Positions 1 through 11,860 of a DNA stretch of 64,000 nt are shown piece after piece (positions within the stretch are counted from its first letter, which is position 1; each line of letters opens with the position of its first letter). A program made the translations under genes and the position numbers. The stretch lies in contig OY829329.1 of the NCBI GenBank assembly GCA_963691655.1, forward strand, positions 80,284,613 to 80,348,612, given 5' to 3'. A model generated the notes under the pieces. It was not told the DNA's origin, did not search any database, and worked only from the letters and a program-made list of their open reading frames with translations. The stretch comes from Toxonevra muliebris (taxonomy: Eukaryota > Arthropoda > Insecta > Diptera > Pallopteridae).

Positions 1-1257
1 ACTATTCTCTCAAGGTGAGGTCGTAGACTTGCAGCCGCAATATTGGTCCACTATTATGTCGAATCAAAAAAGTCCATGCAGCATTTGAAACTAGAGGTAA
101 TAAGCTTTTATTTGAGCCCATATATGCCCTAAAATACCTTAACCAATTTTTGGCAGAGGAAGGGGGGAGGTCTCCCGTTGACAGAGAATTCCCCATGTAT
201 ATACATATATTACATTATACATAGATATATACATATGTATGTATACCAAATATATTGAAACATATTTTCTCTGTATCTGTATAATACATACATACATGCC
301 TGCATATATGTACATATATATGAAACTCTGTATCCCCAAACACCACAACATACATTAGCATAAGCATTGAGTAGTATCGCCAACATTAGCATCTCTGACA
401 CCACCAACACCAACCATACTAACAGCAACAGTTGACTTAAGTTTTATTTTCTTCGATTTTTGACTTCAATTTAGCTGGTTTGTGTCTTTCTGACTTCTTT
501 TTTACTTTGGATGATTTGGTTTTTATAGAGCTCTTTTTGTTATGTTTTCGTTTTGGTCACCAACACATTCCATACCATTCCGTTTCAAACCAATTTACTT
601 CACTCTACTTTTCAATCGCAATCGTCGTTGTCGTCACTGTCGTTTTTGATATTCCAAAAACGACAGCAGAAACAAGTTTTGGTTGGTATTTATACTTTTC
701 TCATTGTATGTAGTTTATAGCATTTATTTCTGTTGGCTATATTTTGTAAAAGAAATGGAAAGAAGTTATTGTAAATCACGTTTGCGCTTAGTTCTTAACC
801 AGGTAATTACAAAATTTAAACAATTTGAAAAGTTTTTTCAATATTGCATATGCGTGCTATTAAGTTTATAAACACAAAAAAAGAAAACCAATAATTTCAT
901 TTGAAATATTCGATTTGTGTTATAAGTTAGAGCGATAATTTTGATGGTTTCTGCATCAAGTATTTTCTTGGCAGCCTTACTAGAATGTGTGCCATATTTA
1001 GTTGAATTCGTAGCAGTTTTTCTTTTTATACCTAGTACCATTTAAAATGATATGCATTAATATAATTTTTTTACACTTTGCATTTGATTTTTTTTAATGT
1101 TATTTGTTCCGTGGAATTGAAAAAACGCTGCGATTTGTTTTCATTTCTTTCTAGCTTACTGTATTGTTTTGTTGTTCTACCGTAAGTAGTTATTAGGGTG
1201 ATGGATTATTCGGCTTTTTTCGAAAAACGGTTTTCGGTTTCATGTAGCAATTGGAAA
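1..1257. other. AT-rich non-coding stretch, no gene recognised
   Basis: Short open frames only. Positions about 190-330 are a TA-rich run of alternating TATATACATATG-like steps, typical fly microsatellite. A 64-codon frame on the minus strand at 2-196 runs off the window edge. It has no motif I recognise, so I do not call it a gene. Confidence 0.5.
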
Positions 1258-1428
1258 CAATGGCATGGACAATGGCCCACGGAGGACCTAGGCCAAGCTT
1301 TTCGCATCCATTCATGTTGCGTGAGTTATATTTTTACTCTTGGAGGTTTGCATTTGTCAGTCAAGAGGTCGTACCGTGTAGAAAAATTTGTATTTTTGTA
1401 ACCACTATGCTACGACAACCACCGGTTC
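1258..1428 (-). repeat. SINE fragment, tail-3 family (F), tRNA-like head
   Basis: Read on the minus strand, this starts with a tRNA-type box A (TAGCATAGTGGTTA near 1420-1405). It continues through AAACCTCCAAGAGTAAAAAT to a block reading ATAACTCACGCAACATGAAT then GGATGCGAAAAGCTTGGC. The same order is found on the plus strand at 8208-8430 (ATAACTCACATAACATGAAT, GGATGCGAAGAGCTCGG) and partly on the minus strand at 48420-48530. The central core seen in the other SINEs of this window is mostly lost here. Non-autonomous, Pol III type by its head. Confidence 0.6.
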
Positions 1429-3162
1429 CTAGTTTTAAAATTGACTAAAAACTGATTAAACCAGATTTGAAAAATATTTACTGATGCAACTTCTTCTTAA
1501 ATTTTAAAATGACAACTTCAATTTATGTAATCTAAAATTAAATATTTCAAAGATCTTAACTATAGGACTAAAGAATCGGATTGTTACATTAATTTATTTT
1601 ATGTACGACAACCCTTATATATATACTGAATTAATCAAACTGAAATAAAGAAACTATTGAAAAATATAATGAACATACATTTTTTTCGCGCTTCTTTGAT
1701 AATTTCATTTTTAGAATTGCTTCTTGCGAACTTTTGTTTCGGCAAAGGTGTCGATAATATTATTGAAATTCGCTAAATTGTTTGCAATTTAATACTCGAT
1801 AGAGAGAATACTCAAATTACTCAAGAGTACTTGAGTCATGCTGTTGCAAATAATTTTTTATTGGTTTTATTTTAGAAAACTAACGTTCGGCCAATTAAAT
1901 TGTAACTGTAATAGTCAGAAACAAAATTAAAACTGTGCAAACTTCTGGAAAGTTGGCAGATAAAGCAGCGTTATCGACTGTCAAGAGATTCGCCTTGTTC
2001 ATTTACTAATTAACCCAGTGATACAATAAGTATGAGCATTGAACATTTGCACAAAAAGCGTCATAAAATTTAGATGGCATAAACACCTCTGCCAACTTTT
2101 AATTTGAAGGAGGACTTTTGAAAAAAAAAAAATGCAAAAACACACCCGTTTTTCGGATAGTTTCCTCTGAGAAATTTTTTTAGGAATTTTTCGGAATAAA
2201 TGTAGTTGGTTCTGGTTAAAGCACGTTAACGAACATAACGCACATTTTATAAAAATCGGCCCATGCAAAGAAAGTGAGTTTTGAGAAAAACGCGTAAAAT
2301 TTAAATGTAAATTAAAATTAAAAAAAGGAAAAATTGTTTGTATTCTTGAAAGCCTAAATAACCTAACAAAAACAAACCCGACTTTAATCTGTATTAAAAT
2401 ATCTTCAAAACAAATAAAAAATACTTAAAAATTATCGTTTTTTCACATGAGGAACTGTAGTCCTACCTTAAACGCTTTTACTGCGCGAAACATTAACAAA
2501 GAGCTTTGTATTGAAATTAAATGAAATTCCTTTCAGCGGCAAAATATCAGTGCTTTTATAGTTTGATATATAAGGATAATTTTTGAGATTTATTATTTGT
2601 TGTCTATCAAAGAAATGGCTAATATGAATAAGCACAAAATTTGGAAAAGTTCTATGCACCGCATAGATACATAGACAGCTGTTAGAGTTTTTTTTTTTTT
2701 TACTTCTTCAGAAAATGTTAAAAAAAAATCCATGTTTTTCAATTCCTAGAATGGAATATGCTCCTACAATTTAAAGCAGAAGGAGCATTTTCAGCATTCC
2801 ATTTAAACATAGAAGCCAAGCAACTACCGAAAAAAACGAAACAAAACAAAGAGGAGAAAATGAAAGAATTAAAAGTAAAATAATTAAAAGCTCAACTTAA
2901 AATATATGCCGCCAAAGATTTAATATGATGCTGTACACCCAAAACCAAACCAACACCAAAGACAGAACAAAAAATTAAATTGGAATCAAAATGTTGCACG
3001 GATGCTAAGCCACATCATCATCGCAGCTGGTCAGAGAGGTAAACGAACACAATCAACGAACGAACGAGCATACAACAATAAAGGTCCAAGAGTGACTGAC
3101 GAATTTTTTGGGGCAATTTGTAAAGATAATTTCCATGTGAGGAATGTAAATTGTATATGCAG
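1429..3162. other. Intergenic, no feature recognised
   Basis: AT-rich sequence with T and A homopolymer runs. No frame longer than 90 codons, no transposase or polymerase motif, and no inverted repeat I could confirm by eye. Confidence 0.4.
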
Positions 3163-3414
3163 GGTGGACGAAAAGTTTCTGCATACAAAAACATGTTTGA
3201 AGTTTTTTTATTTTTATTGGTTTTCAAGATATATTTTTTTATTTAAACCACTTAACAATATCTAAGTAAAATTGATCATCAATATTTGGTTGTTCTCTAT
3301 TTTTTTTCGTAGAATTCCAGAATTCGCTTTTTGAAGCTTTCGCACAAAACCGACGTTTCTACCGGTAATATAGCAGCACACTCTTACTCTTACTTACTCA
3401 ATACTCTATCAATA

Positions 3415-3720
3415 GGTTAGGTTGGAGTGGCTGTCGAGAGACAAACTTAGGCCTGAACGACCCATTGTGATACCACATAGTTGGACCTACAGTTTAACGC
3501 CGATTCCGAACGGCAGTGTGGCATTTTTTTAACGGCTTGGTGGTTTTGCCATTACCAACCAATGTGTGTACTTGTACACTATCTTATATATCTTATACAC
3601 TTCATATTAATAATGAATATAAGAAAGTTATGAAAATTAACCACCAGACGAAGACGGGAATCGAGCCCGAACCTCCCAGATGAAAATCTAGTGCACTACC
3701 CACTAGACTATCGAGGTCGT
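3415..3720 (-). mobile_element. SINE copy A: tRNA-Glu-like head, core, LINE-type tail
   Basis: Minus strand, 306 bp. The head carries box A (TAGTCTAGTGG) and box B (GGTTCGGGCTCGATTCC), with TTTTCAT as a Glu-type anticodon loop. A body with the core (TGGCAAAACCACC, AAAAAAATGCC, GCCGTTCGGAATCGGC) and the tail GTGGTATCACAATGG ... AACCTAACCTA follow. It is flanked by an 11-bp target-site duplication with one mismatch: CTCTATCAATA at 3404-3414 and CTCTTTCAATA at 3721-3731. It sits inside the transposase remnant, so it is younger than the Tc1 insertion. Confidence 0.85.
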
Positions 3721-3731
3721 CTCTTTCAATA

Positions 3732-4400
3732 AGCTGAAGTCGATTTATGGGTTTTGAACTCCGAAATACTGAGTTTAGAAGCTTGGCCCAGATATGTTCA
3801 ACTGGATTAAGATCTGGCGAATTCCCAGGCCAGTCTTCCCACACATGCACAAATAGGCGTTTAGCAACACTTATTGATTGTTTGGCCGTGTGACGTCGCG
3901 CACCATTTTGCATTAAAATAGTTACGGGGGAACTGTTTAGAATTTTTGCAACAATTTCCATAAATGGGAAGCATAAGTTGCATAAAATATTCTCCATCAA
4001 CAGCCCATTTTTCATCGACAACGATTAATTCAGATTTTCCGTGTGTGTTTATTCCGCCCGCAATCATTAGTTTTAATCCCTGTTTTGGCCGTTGAAATGG
4101 TTTAGTTTAAGTTAGATCACTAGTTCTTGTCCTGGTATTTTGGCGATTAAGCTCAGGAAACAGTTCTACAGGGCATTCATCCGTGAAGAGTATCCTAGCT
4201 CGCTGGTTTCGGACGATTTCGGTTAAAAGAGATTTTGTAGGGCATACATATGCGCTCTCCCCAAACAGTTTTTTTATGTAGTCACGTACAGTGGTTCTAC
4301 TGACTTTACTTTCTTCTGGAAGGGAAGCATTCTGCTGTTTTATCACTGTTTGCGTTTGAACGCCTGTCTTTTCTTTTGCAAAATTTTTAATCTTTCTTTT
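3732..4400 (-). pseudogene. Tc1/mariner-type DDE transposase, frameshifted remnant
   Basis: Minus-strand frames read in order. First comes a helix-turn-helix-like part (KVSRTTVRDYIKKLFGES), then the first catalytic region (ILFTDECPVEL, the D of DDE). Next is a sheet region (AGGINTHGKSELIVVDEKW), then QNGARRHTAK, where the second catalytic D of the usual DNAxxHxA motif reads N. Last is SPDLNPVEHIW, which carries the final acidic residue. These lie in different frames, so it is not translatable as one protein. The C-terminal end is cut by the SINE at 3415-3720. The family assignment is firm; the subfamily is not determined. Confidence 0.8.
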
Positions 4401-4648
4401 GATTGGTATGGTTAATACGGCGATTGGACGACTATTTCTTGGCCGGTCTGCTATATCGTTCTACAAGTCCACTTTACCACAGTGTTGTAAGACACTTTTA
4501 ATGTGCGTAATTTCCAAGCACCATTATTATAAACCGATTGAATTTGAGTTCTTAAGACCTCCTTTTTCCTGAAAATAATGCACATTTTTGCTGAATATTT
4601 CTTTACAAATGTACAGAGGAATTCAAAATTGCACCACCGCAGTATTAA

Positions 4649-4997
4649 GTAGCCAGATTTTTGAACCGCGAAATCAGTACATTAGACGTTGGAAATCAGT
4701 GAAAGTCAGTACAGTTTTTAGTGCTTTTATTACCTAGTAATTTCAATATTATATAGTGATATAAACGTTCTGAGCTGTTTTCCTGATTTTGCTTCGTTCC
4801 TTTTACATTTTGTTTTCTTCGTGAGTAAACAATGTTGATCAAAATGTCTTAAGATATTTTTCTTTAAAAACCAGTACAGAATCAGTACAAAATACAAAAA
4901 TCAATACATTTTCGTACTAATTTCGAGATTTCAAAAAATCGGTATTTAAAAGATCAGGACATGTACTGATAAAATCAGTATGTCTGGCTACCCTAGG
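4649..4997. mobile_element. TAGCCAGA MITE, copy 1, TTAA-flanked
   Basis: It begins GTAGCCAGA and ends TCTGGCTAC plus CCTAGG, and is bracketed by TTAA on both sides (4645-4648 and 4998-5001), a piggyBac-like target. The interior repeats AATCAGTAC-like words many times. A related copy ends at about 18272 with AAATCAGTAAGTCTGGCTAC. No coding capacity. The left end appears to have lost the outer CCTAGG. Confidence 0.55.
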
Positions 4998-5309
4998 TTA
5001 AATACAAAAATTAATTTTATGGTTGCGAGTTTTTTTTTGCAAATTAACCTTTAAAACAAATGAAAATGATAAAAACTTACTTATTTATCAAAATAAAACC
5101 GGTGATCACAGAAAGCTACTGAAAAAATGCATTCGCACCAAAAAAAAAAAAAAAAGAAAATAAAAATAGCTGATAGTGTTGCCAACACTTCAAACTAACA
5201 TATTGTTGCTGTATTTTCCACATCCCACTTTCAAATAAAAAATATTTTCAGATTTGCACTAATACTACGCTTGTGACGATGTATGCAGAAACTTTCCGTC
5301 CACCCTGTA

Positions 5310-6964
5310 TATACACACTAGAGGATCCGCGGGGGGATTTTGGGATTCAGCAGTACATGTATGCTTATATGTGTGGTGGTGCAACGCTTCTTTCTATAAG
5401 AGATAAGATGGCATTGGCGATGGAGATGACCATGACGTGGATGGGATAATAACAATAAAAATTCTTAACTTTTTTCAACACGACAATAGTTTCATGGTTA
5501 CTCATTCTACATACTTATTTATACCTATACTTTTATTTATTGTCGCATTCTAGTATAATATATGCTAGTATGCCCATTAGAAAATGCTTAGATATTTATG
5601 CCTGTACCCACATTACTATGCAAAAAATATTAATAAAATCATTTGTGTGTTACTATGAAGCCAACACGATTGCGGTTCGATCGATTTTCGTCTTGTGTTA
5701 GCGTACAAATGGCTACAGACCTAAACATAAATGCACACATACGCATGAATGTTCTTACACACATTCAAGTATATGTATGTATACATCATACATGTATGTA
5801 TGTACAAGTACGTACATCCCGACGTATATGCATGCTGTACACAAAAAAAAAAAAAACACAAACCAAAATAAAACAAAACAAAAAATTAAAAATCCGCGAA
5901 ATCTTGCATACCAAAGCAATAATGTTGTAAACCTGTAAGACCTGCTGGCATTGCTGAATTGTCCGTCCTACCGAGCAATGGACGAATGGATGGATGAATG
6001 AAAATGGGGGAAAGAACATATAAAGTCATACGAGTTAAGGCAACTGGATACGTTTCGCACGAGCGTTAGCTGGGTGCGCCGGTATTTGTATTACTTAGCT
6101 AAATTCCTTACTAATTTTTTTTTCTTCTTTAATTCAATTTTATGTGTTATTCTTTTATAGTATTTTGCAATGAAATTTTAAGAGCTTCCGTATCGTTATA
6201 GAAAATTAAGAATAGATATATTGCAAGCGCAAAAACACTTGTGTCTTCATTGTATACATATACTATATATATTTATGCAATTGGCCTAACTGACTCACTG
6301 ATTCATTGACTAACTTATATACCACTACCACCGCCCGAACTATTGGACTAGAAATATAAAATTTTTTAAATTCATCAAAGCTTATCGTAAAAGCTGTACC
6401 AAGCACGTTAATAAAACTTTGTGCACTTTGTGCAGACTTTTTGGTCAGAAAAGGGAAGATGTGGCACAACTAGATAAGGCACTGCTCATACGAGAAACAA
6501 AAAGGAACCAAAACTAAACTCTATATGTTTCGCAATTAGTGATTATGAAGTCACTATCTTCACCAACGCGACGGTTCAAAATTGGGCTCCATGAAATTTG
6601 AACCAAAAAAAGAAGAAGTTTAAGCCAAAATAAGTTTTGGCGGAATTTCCATTTTTTTGAAATATAAGTACTATTTTGGCAAAGATTCCTTGGTTAAATT
6701 TCCAAATGAATTTTGTCTTAAGTTCTTTTTTAATAAGGAAAATAAACCAAAATTAATTTTTTTTGGTCGGATTTCCATTTGGTTTTTGTCTGAAATTCCT
6801 TCCTTGTTTGGCTTTTGTCGTATTTCCTAAACATAAGGAATTTAGACAAACATATTTTCATACATTTTTTTTTTTTTGACTGAAAATCATTTTGAATTTT
6901 GGTCGAAATTCCTTTGGTCAAATTTCCGTTTCCCGATGTCTTCCAAGTAAAAATCCTACCAATC
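5310..6964. other. Intergenic, AT-rich; low-complexity T/G-rich block near its end
   Basis: No gene recognised. Positions 5750-5850 are a TACA/TGTA microsatellite-like stretch followed by an A-run. From about 6590 to 6950 the sequence becomes a loose repeat of AATTTCC, TTTGGT and GGAAATT words, similar in texture to the block at 48900-49590. The local 68- to 95-codon frames are low-complexity and not credible genes. Confidence 0.45.
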
Positions 6965-7345
6965 AAGGAGTAATACGAATGTCTGCGTCACAGAACAATG
7001 AGTCTCCTGACCCTGGTCAGATCTTTAATATGAATATTGACTGTAGTGATCGCAGGACACTTTGCCATTGGAAATATGCTCCAAAAAATGGCAACTAGAG
7101 TTCAATGATTACCGCAGAAGCTGCGGTGATGTAGAGGAAGTTAAATCAATGCAGCATCTACACTGTGGTCCGTAGACCACTTGGCAGACATATCCGAGGT
7201 AAAGATGGGATTTGATGAAATTTTTAAAGAGCACCAACTGGTTTCAGTTTTTTTCCATACTAACTTATATTCGTGGTAGTGGCCTCCAAGTAGAATTTGT
7301 CAATCAGATTAAACACCCTTCTAAACCTAACTTAACCTAACCTTC
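6965..7345 (+). mobile_element. LINE ORF2 3' end remnant with (CCTAACC) tail
   Basis: Broken plus-strand frames match the C-terminal tail typical of insect non-LTR retrotransposons. AGHFAIGNMLQKMATR is followed, after a frame change, by DYRRSCGDVEEVKSMQHL (the Cys/His knuckle region) and then LADISEVKMG. The end reads AAACCTAACTTAACCTAACC, like the LINE tail at 20861-20876 and the SINE tails at 3415 and 9990. It is 5'-truncated and inactive. The call rests on motif order, not alignment. Confidence 0.55.
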
Positions 7346-7689
7346 TAAAAATCAAACCAGATTTCTCAACTATTAAAAAACCTACGAGTTTTGGGAAGAC
7401 TGTAAAAACTATCACTAAGAAACATCTTCACACAGGCAAAATATTTAAGTTGTAGCGGATCAGTTTTGTTCCTTTTACGGCAGGTTTGTTGAAAGTTTGA
7501 AAAAAATTAATTTTAAAATACTAATTTTAATTTCACTTGGTAGGAATATATCTGAAAGGCACAACACCAATAAAATCTACTAAATAGAATTTAATGCATC
7601 AAGTTTGATTGTTTGTCCTTTCTAAGTTAACAGAATCTTAATCCGATTTTAATCATATCAAGTGTATATATCCGTTGATCTCCCGAGGA

Positions 7690-8165
7690 TGTCCCAAGCT
7701 AAATATATAGAGTTTGGCCAACTGGGCGTGGTATCTACCATACAACTCATTTACAGTACAGGACAAAGATGCTGGTTGACAATGCCATGCTACAGGAAAA
7801 AGGTAGGTGAGATTGCAAAATAGGACAAGAGTCATTTGTGACATGACTCTAAGATTTGGTACAGAAATTTTATTTGTCAATTACATTCTGTGAGAAAAAT
7901 ATGGATAGGCGTGGGGTAGTGGACTTGGTGCCTCCCATACAATTCTAATGTTTTTTGGGATACATCTCCACTCATACCACTGAAATTTGACTGTGGTTGA
8001 CAAAACCATGCTACATGAAAAATGTGGGATTGAAAAAGAAGAGAAGAATTTCCACATAACCTAAATTTTCATTATGGATACCTCAGGATTTATTTGTAGT
8101 GCGGTACTAACATTTGGTATGAAAATATTATTTGTCAATAGAATTATGTGGGTAAGTACCTCCCA
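7690..8165 (+). repeat. Diverged tandem duplication, unit about 240 bp
   Basis: Two head-to-tail units share, in order: GGCGTGG ... CCATACAA, then TGGTTGACAA..CCATGCTACA, GAAAAA.GT, and ..TTTGGTA.(A/G)AA.TTATTTGTCAAT. Unit 1 covers about 7700-7890 and unit 2 about 7905-8150, with a partial third start (GTACCTCCCAT) at 8157. Function unknown. It could be a piece of a satellite or an internal repeat of an unrecognised transposon. Confidence 0.55.
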
Positions 8166-8207
8166 TGTAACTTTTATTTTTTGTATAGTGTATTTCTTAA
8201 GTGGTGG

Positions 8208-8430
8208 CCGTAACCTAGTGGTTAGTGTGTTATAGTAGAAAATACAAAAACACTACCTCTTTGCTGGCAATGGCAAACCTGCAAGAGTAAAATAATGCCT
8301 ATGAAGAGCTCTTCATTTCGCCGTTCGGATTCGGCATAAAACTCCATTTGTGCATAAATATAACTCACATAACATGAATGGATGCGAAGAGCTCGGTCTA
8401 GGCTCCATACAAAGGACATTTTGCAGAGCG
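8208..8430 (+). mobile_element. SINE, tail-3 family (F), best copy
   Basis: The head is TGGCCGTAACCTAGTGGTTA with a recognisable box A; box B is eroded. The core follows (TGGCAAACC, TAAAATAATGCC, CGCCGTTCGGATTCGGCA), then a tail unlike copies A-D: ATAACTCACATAACATGAAT and GGATGCGAAGAGCTCGG. The core words and their spacing match SINE copies A, B and D, so this is a sister subfamily with a different 3' end. Confidence 0.65.
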
Positions 8431-8812
8431 TGGTTATTTTAGGGCAAGTAGGCATGATACGTACCATACAAACAAAATATAGTTATTTCTTTTGCAAAGG
8501 TTTCATGTTGTTGTAATTTTCGTATTACCCAGGGCCGGACAGTGAGCCTACCTATTTTATAAAATTAAAATATTTTTGTTTCTTAAATTTTATCCCGTGA
8601 AACAGGCCAAGCACTTACATGAAGGCATTGTTTCCTTGTTCAAGTTTAGAATCAGGCTTTGATGGTAGATTGACTTTTGAACCATTGGATACGTTATTTA
8701 CTTTTTAATGATCAGAGTAATTTTTTCAAATATTCTATATACATTTTTTTAAGATATTATGTATGATGATATGGGTATGATGTATAGACCATTTTTGTAA
8801 AATAAACTATAG

Positions 8813-10297
8813 TCCAGCACGTCTCAGTTTTTTTATAGTGGGACAAAGTTTCCATTTTTTGGTCAAAGGGAGCTAAATACTAAGTAAAAAAAGCGTTATA
8901 AATTGATGTCTGAGAAAAATCTTATCGGCGAAGTTGTAAAGTAGAATTTCGCTTACATCATTTCTGTAGAACATGTTAACACTTTAGTTCCTCTTTTGAT
9001 GACACTACATTTGACCCCATTTTTGATGAAAATATGAAAAGTCCTTTCAAAAGAGACATTTCAGTATTAAAATATGCCACAAAAATATTTGCCAGAAAAT
9101 TTCACTAGGGGTCATCAAAGACATAAAAGTCATATATAACGGTTAACGGCTGATAAAAGGAAATAACTTTTTACTTCTACCAAATTTGTAATTTACGCAG
9201 AACTAGCACGCGCCTGGTATATAATCTGCCGGTTTAATCCAAGTCATGGGCGTAGAAAATGCCAGTGTCCTGTTACCGCCTTTATATTAGGCCAATAGTC
9301 CACTTTCTCAAGTTGTACATATAATTTCTGGTATGAAAATTTTAGACGAAAATCGAGCTCCAAAAGAAATACGCGTATACTCGGTTATGCAATACTGCAG
9401 CATTTGAAATGTAATATCTGGCTCCTGATCAAGCATTAGGGGCTTCAAGAAGCATCGCTGAAATAGTCCCTTACTGTTAAATGCGTGATCAGCAAACAAA
9501 TATGGCGTTATAATTGTTTTGGCTTCCTTACCTTACCTTATGTGTTATTTAGATTTCCGTCCCCTACAGCATTTATGAAAATTAGAAATATCGGCGCTGA
9601 ACACCGAGGGACGTCCCCTTGCTAGTCAAAATTAATGTTATCTTAATTAATCATAATGCTGAATTCATATAATAGCATATTTTATTTCTCAATAGTCTAG
9701 TGGGCAGTGCATTAGAATTCCATCCGGGAGGTCCGGGTACTATTCCCGTCTTCGTCTGGCGGTTAATTTTCACAACTATCTCATTTTCACTATCAATATG
9801 AAGTGTATGAGAATTATAAGATAGTGTACAAGTACACACATTGGTTGGTAATAGCAAAACCACCAAACCGATAAAAAATTGCCGCACCGCCGTTCAGAAT
9901 CGGCGTTAAACTGTAGGTCCAACTATGTGGTATCACAATGGGCCGTTCAGGCCTAAGTGTGTCTCTCGACAGCCACTTCAACCTAACCTAATCTTTATTT
10001 CTGTGGGTAGGCGGCTATTTCCTTTTAATAACCACTATCCGTTATATATATGACTGTTATGTGTTATGTCTTCGGTGACCCCTAGTGAAATTTTCGGGCA
10101 AATATTTTTGTGAAATATTGTAATCCTCAAATGTAGTGCCATAAAAAGAGGAAATGACGTAAGTAAAATTCTACTATTTTCTACGATTTTTCTCAGACAT
10201 AAATTTATAACGCTTTTTGCACTTAGTATTCAACTCTTTTCCACCAAAAAATTAAAATTTTGACCTACTGTAAAAAAAAAAACTGAGACGTGCTGGA
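8813..10297. mobile_element. Long-terminal-inverted-repeat (foldback-like) element carrying a SINE
   Basis: The left arm, about 8813-9150, is complementary to the right arm, about 10030-10297. Landmarks are TCCAGCACGTCTCAGTTTTT at the left against AAAAACTGAGACGTGCTGGA at the right. AAAGCGTTATAAATT, GTCTGAGAAAAAT and TTCACTAGGGGTCA on the left pair with their complements on the right. The 880-bp middle has no recognisable coding sequence and hosts SINE copy B. Such structure without a transposase fits a non-autonomous foldback/MITE. The superfamily is not assigned. Confidence 0.7.
9690..9993 (+). mobile_element. SINE copy B: tRNA-Glu-like head, core, LINE-type tail
   Basis: 304 bp with box A (TAGTCTAGTGGGCAGTGC), a box B-like GGTCCGGGTACTATTCCC, the core GTAATAGCAAAACCACC ... 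GCCGTTCAGAATCGGC, and the tail TGTGGTATCACAATGGGCC ... CAACCTAACCTAATC. The 9-bp target-site duplication TTTATTTCT lies at 9681-9689 and 9994-10002. It is close to copy A over its full length and is inserted inside the long-inverted-repeat element. Confidence 0.85.
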
Positions 10298-10318
10298 TTA
10301 TAAGTTTGTTTGAGAAAA

Positions 10319-10400
10319 ATAGTCCATACAACATACCCTTTCCGGATTACAGGGTGGCGATCCTGTTGCAGCCAAAAAGTTTTAATTTGTTGGACTGTGC
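10319..10400 (+). repeat. Fragment of unknown repeat, paired with 47446-47547
   Basis: It reads CATACAACATACCCTTTCCG and GGCGATCCTGTTGCAGCCAA on this strand. The minus strand of 47446-47547 has the same words with a few changes, through to TTGTGGGACTGTGCAATTA. Both can be read as a peptide of the form YNIPFxDYRVAILLQxKSxN, which suggests a shared coding ancestor, probably a transposon. I do not recognise the protein. Confidence 0.5.
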
Positions 10401-11749
10401 AATTAAATATTCCATTAAATAGAGGAAATAACGTTTGGGGATTCTCCTCTTTACAATCCAAAACTGGTAGAGTTCTAGTACTCCTTTCTTAAAGGGAACG
10501 TTTAGTTTTATAAAAAAGATATGCGCGCCAAATTTTCGCATACATTTACAAATGAAATATAAAGAAGAAAATAAATTCAGTGCCTCGATTTGTTTCTTGT
10601 TTTCATTTTCGCATTTAAATATTGTTTTTGTTTTTTATTTTTTTTGTCATATCTTTTTTGCCTCAGGCGAATATAAACACATGATGCTTTCTGAAATGTT
10701 GAATGTGAAGTTTAGTGCTCTCTTAACTTCACGTTGCTATGGCTGCCAACAACCGAAATAACACTGGAGCAATGAGCGGCATGAGTGAGTCTGCAACGGC
10801 TGCAACTAAAATATTAGCATCATTGCCACTACCAGTTTTTTTTTAAAACCAGTCTTCGAAAAACACTTTGGGTAACAAGAATGCAATGCTGCCATTCTAT
10901 TCTGTTGTATGCTATATAATAAAATACAACAAATTTCGAATTAAAAAAGAAAAATAGATAATACCTATATGTTAAAAAAAATTCAGCAAATCAAGCTCAC
11001 ATTATGCTGTGGAATGCACCCAAGTGACGATATCGTAGCAGTTTCGGCTTCGAACTGCATTGCCACATTCGTGGCACAGTCTGTCAGTAGGTTTCAGTCT
11101 CTGTTCCGTTCAGTTACTCATTCTCATTTGTTTGCTTGTTTGACCGTGTGGTTCGCGGATCAAAAATTGCTATGTATGCACGTTTTGAGTTTTTAGTCTC
11201 TTTTTGTTTTTACTTTCGGCTTGAAGTCCGTCTCTTTTCTCTTTTGACTTGTCGTTAAGCTGTAGCATACGTTAATTTTTTATTATTTTTAAACGTTTTT
11301 TTCTAGCTGCTTAAGTCCGAATTGTTAATGTGCTAATGTAATAAGGGTAATTGTGTCCTGCTTAGCCGTGGAGTAGTAAAGATAAATCATTGACTAAATA
11401 AATGTTTGGCTACTTATGCACAAATCGCACGTAAACTACTTTCGATGTATTTAGTTAATTAAAAAAAATGTCAAAATGTATGATACATAATAGCGGATGT
11501 GATTGCACAACCTTCCGCATATTGTATGCAAATAATTTAATTTGAGCTATTAAAATTATTCCTGAAACGTTTAAAACCTTGATTATATGATTGTTCCTTT
11601 TGCTGCCGTCTCAATTTTGTGGTTTTTATAGCGGTTGTACTTATTCCTTTCAATAATTTGTTACTATATTGTAGCATTCGATTCAATCTGGCATTAAGCA
11701 GGTGTCTTACAAATTTTGCTAACAACAATATAACATTATATAGTCATTT
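10401..11749. other. Intergenic, no feature recognised
   Basis: Only frames under 80 codons, with no motif. The T-rich and A-rich runs do not suggest a gene or a clear mobile element. Confidence 0.4.
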
Positions 11750-11860
11750 AGTGACTGTTCACACGGGCGCAACCATGAACGCCTGTCTGAAAGAGAGAGG
11801 TAGAAATAGGGAGCAAGAAAGATGTAGAAATCTGCCTGTTTTTTTCTAACAACCTATTTT
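11750..11860. repeat. Palindromic MITE, truncated copy
   Basis: It begins GTGACTGTTCACACGGGCGC, continues CATGAACGCCTGTCTGAAAG, and ends TTTTTCTAACAACCTATTTT. The terminal inverted repeat on the right is missing compared with the fuller copy at 13315-13474. Confidence 0.6.

Larger units (their letters stand above)
3163..5309 (-). mobile_element. Tc1/mariner-type DNA transposon, decayed, with two nested insertions
   Basis: The ends are inverted repeats: CAGGGTGGACGAAAAGTTTC then TGCATAC at 3163, and its complement with one change (GTATGCAGAAACTTTCCGTC then CACCCTG) finishing at 5309. Both are flanked by TA-rich sequence, as expected for TA-targeting elements. Transposase pieces lie on the minus strand between about 4400 and 3732. 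The body is interrupted by a SINE at 3415-3720 and by a TTAA-flanked MITE at 4649-4997. Without these insertions the element is about 1.5 kb, the usual Tc1/mariner size. Confidence 0.8.

Noticed and set aside
2..196. Partial gene at the window edge
   Set aside because: No domain, splice site or family wording recognised; 64 codons can occur by chance.
3659..3718. Functional tRNA gene
   Set aside because: Boxes A and B are present but the acceptor stem does not pair, and the sequence continues into a SINE body. The same holds for the other tRNA-like heads.
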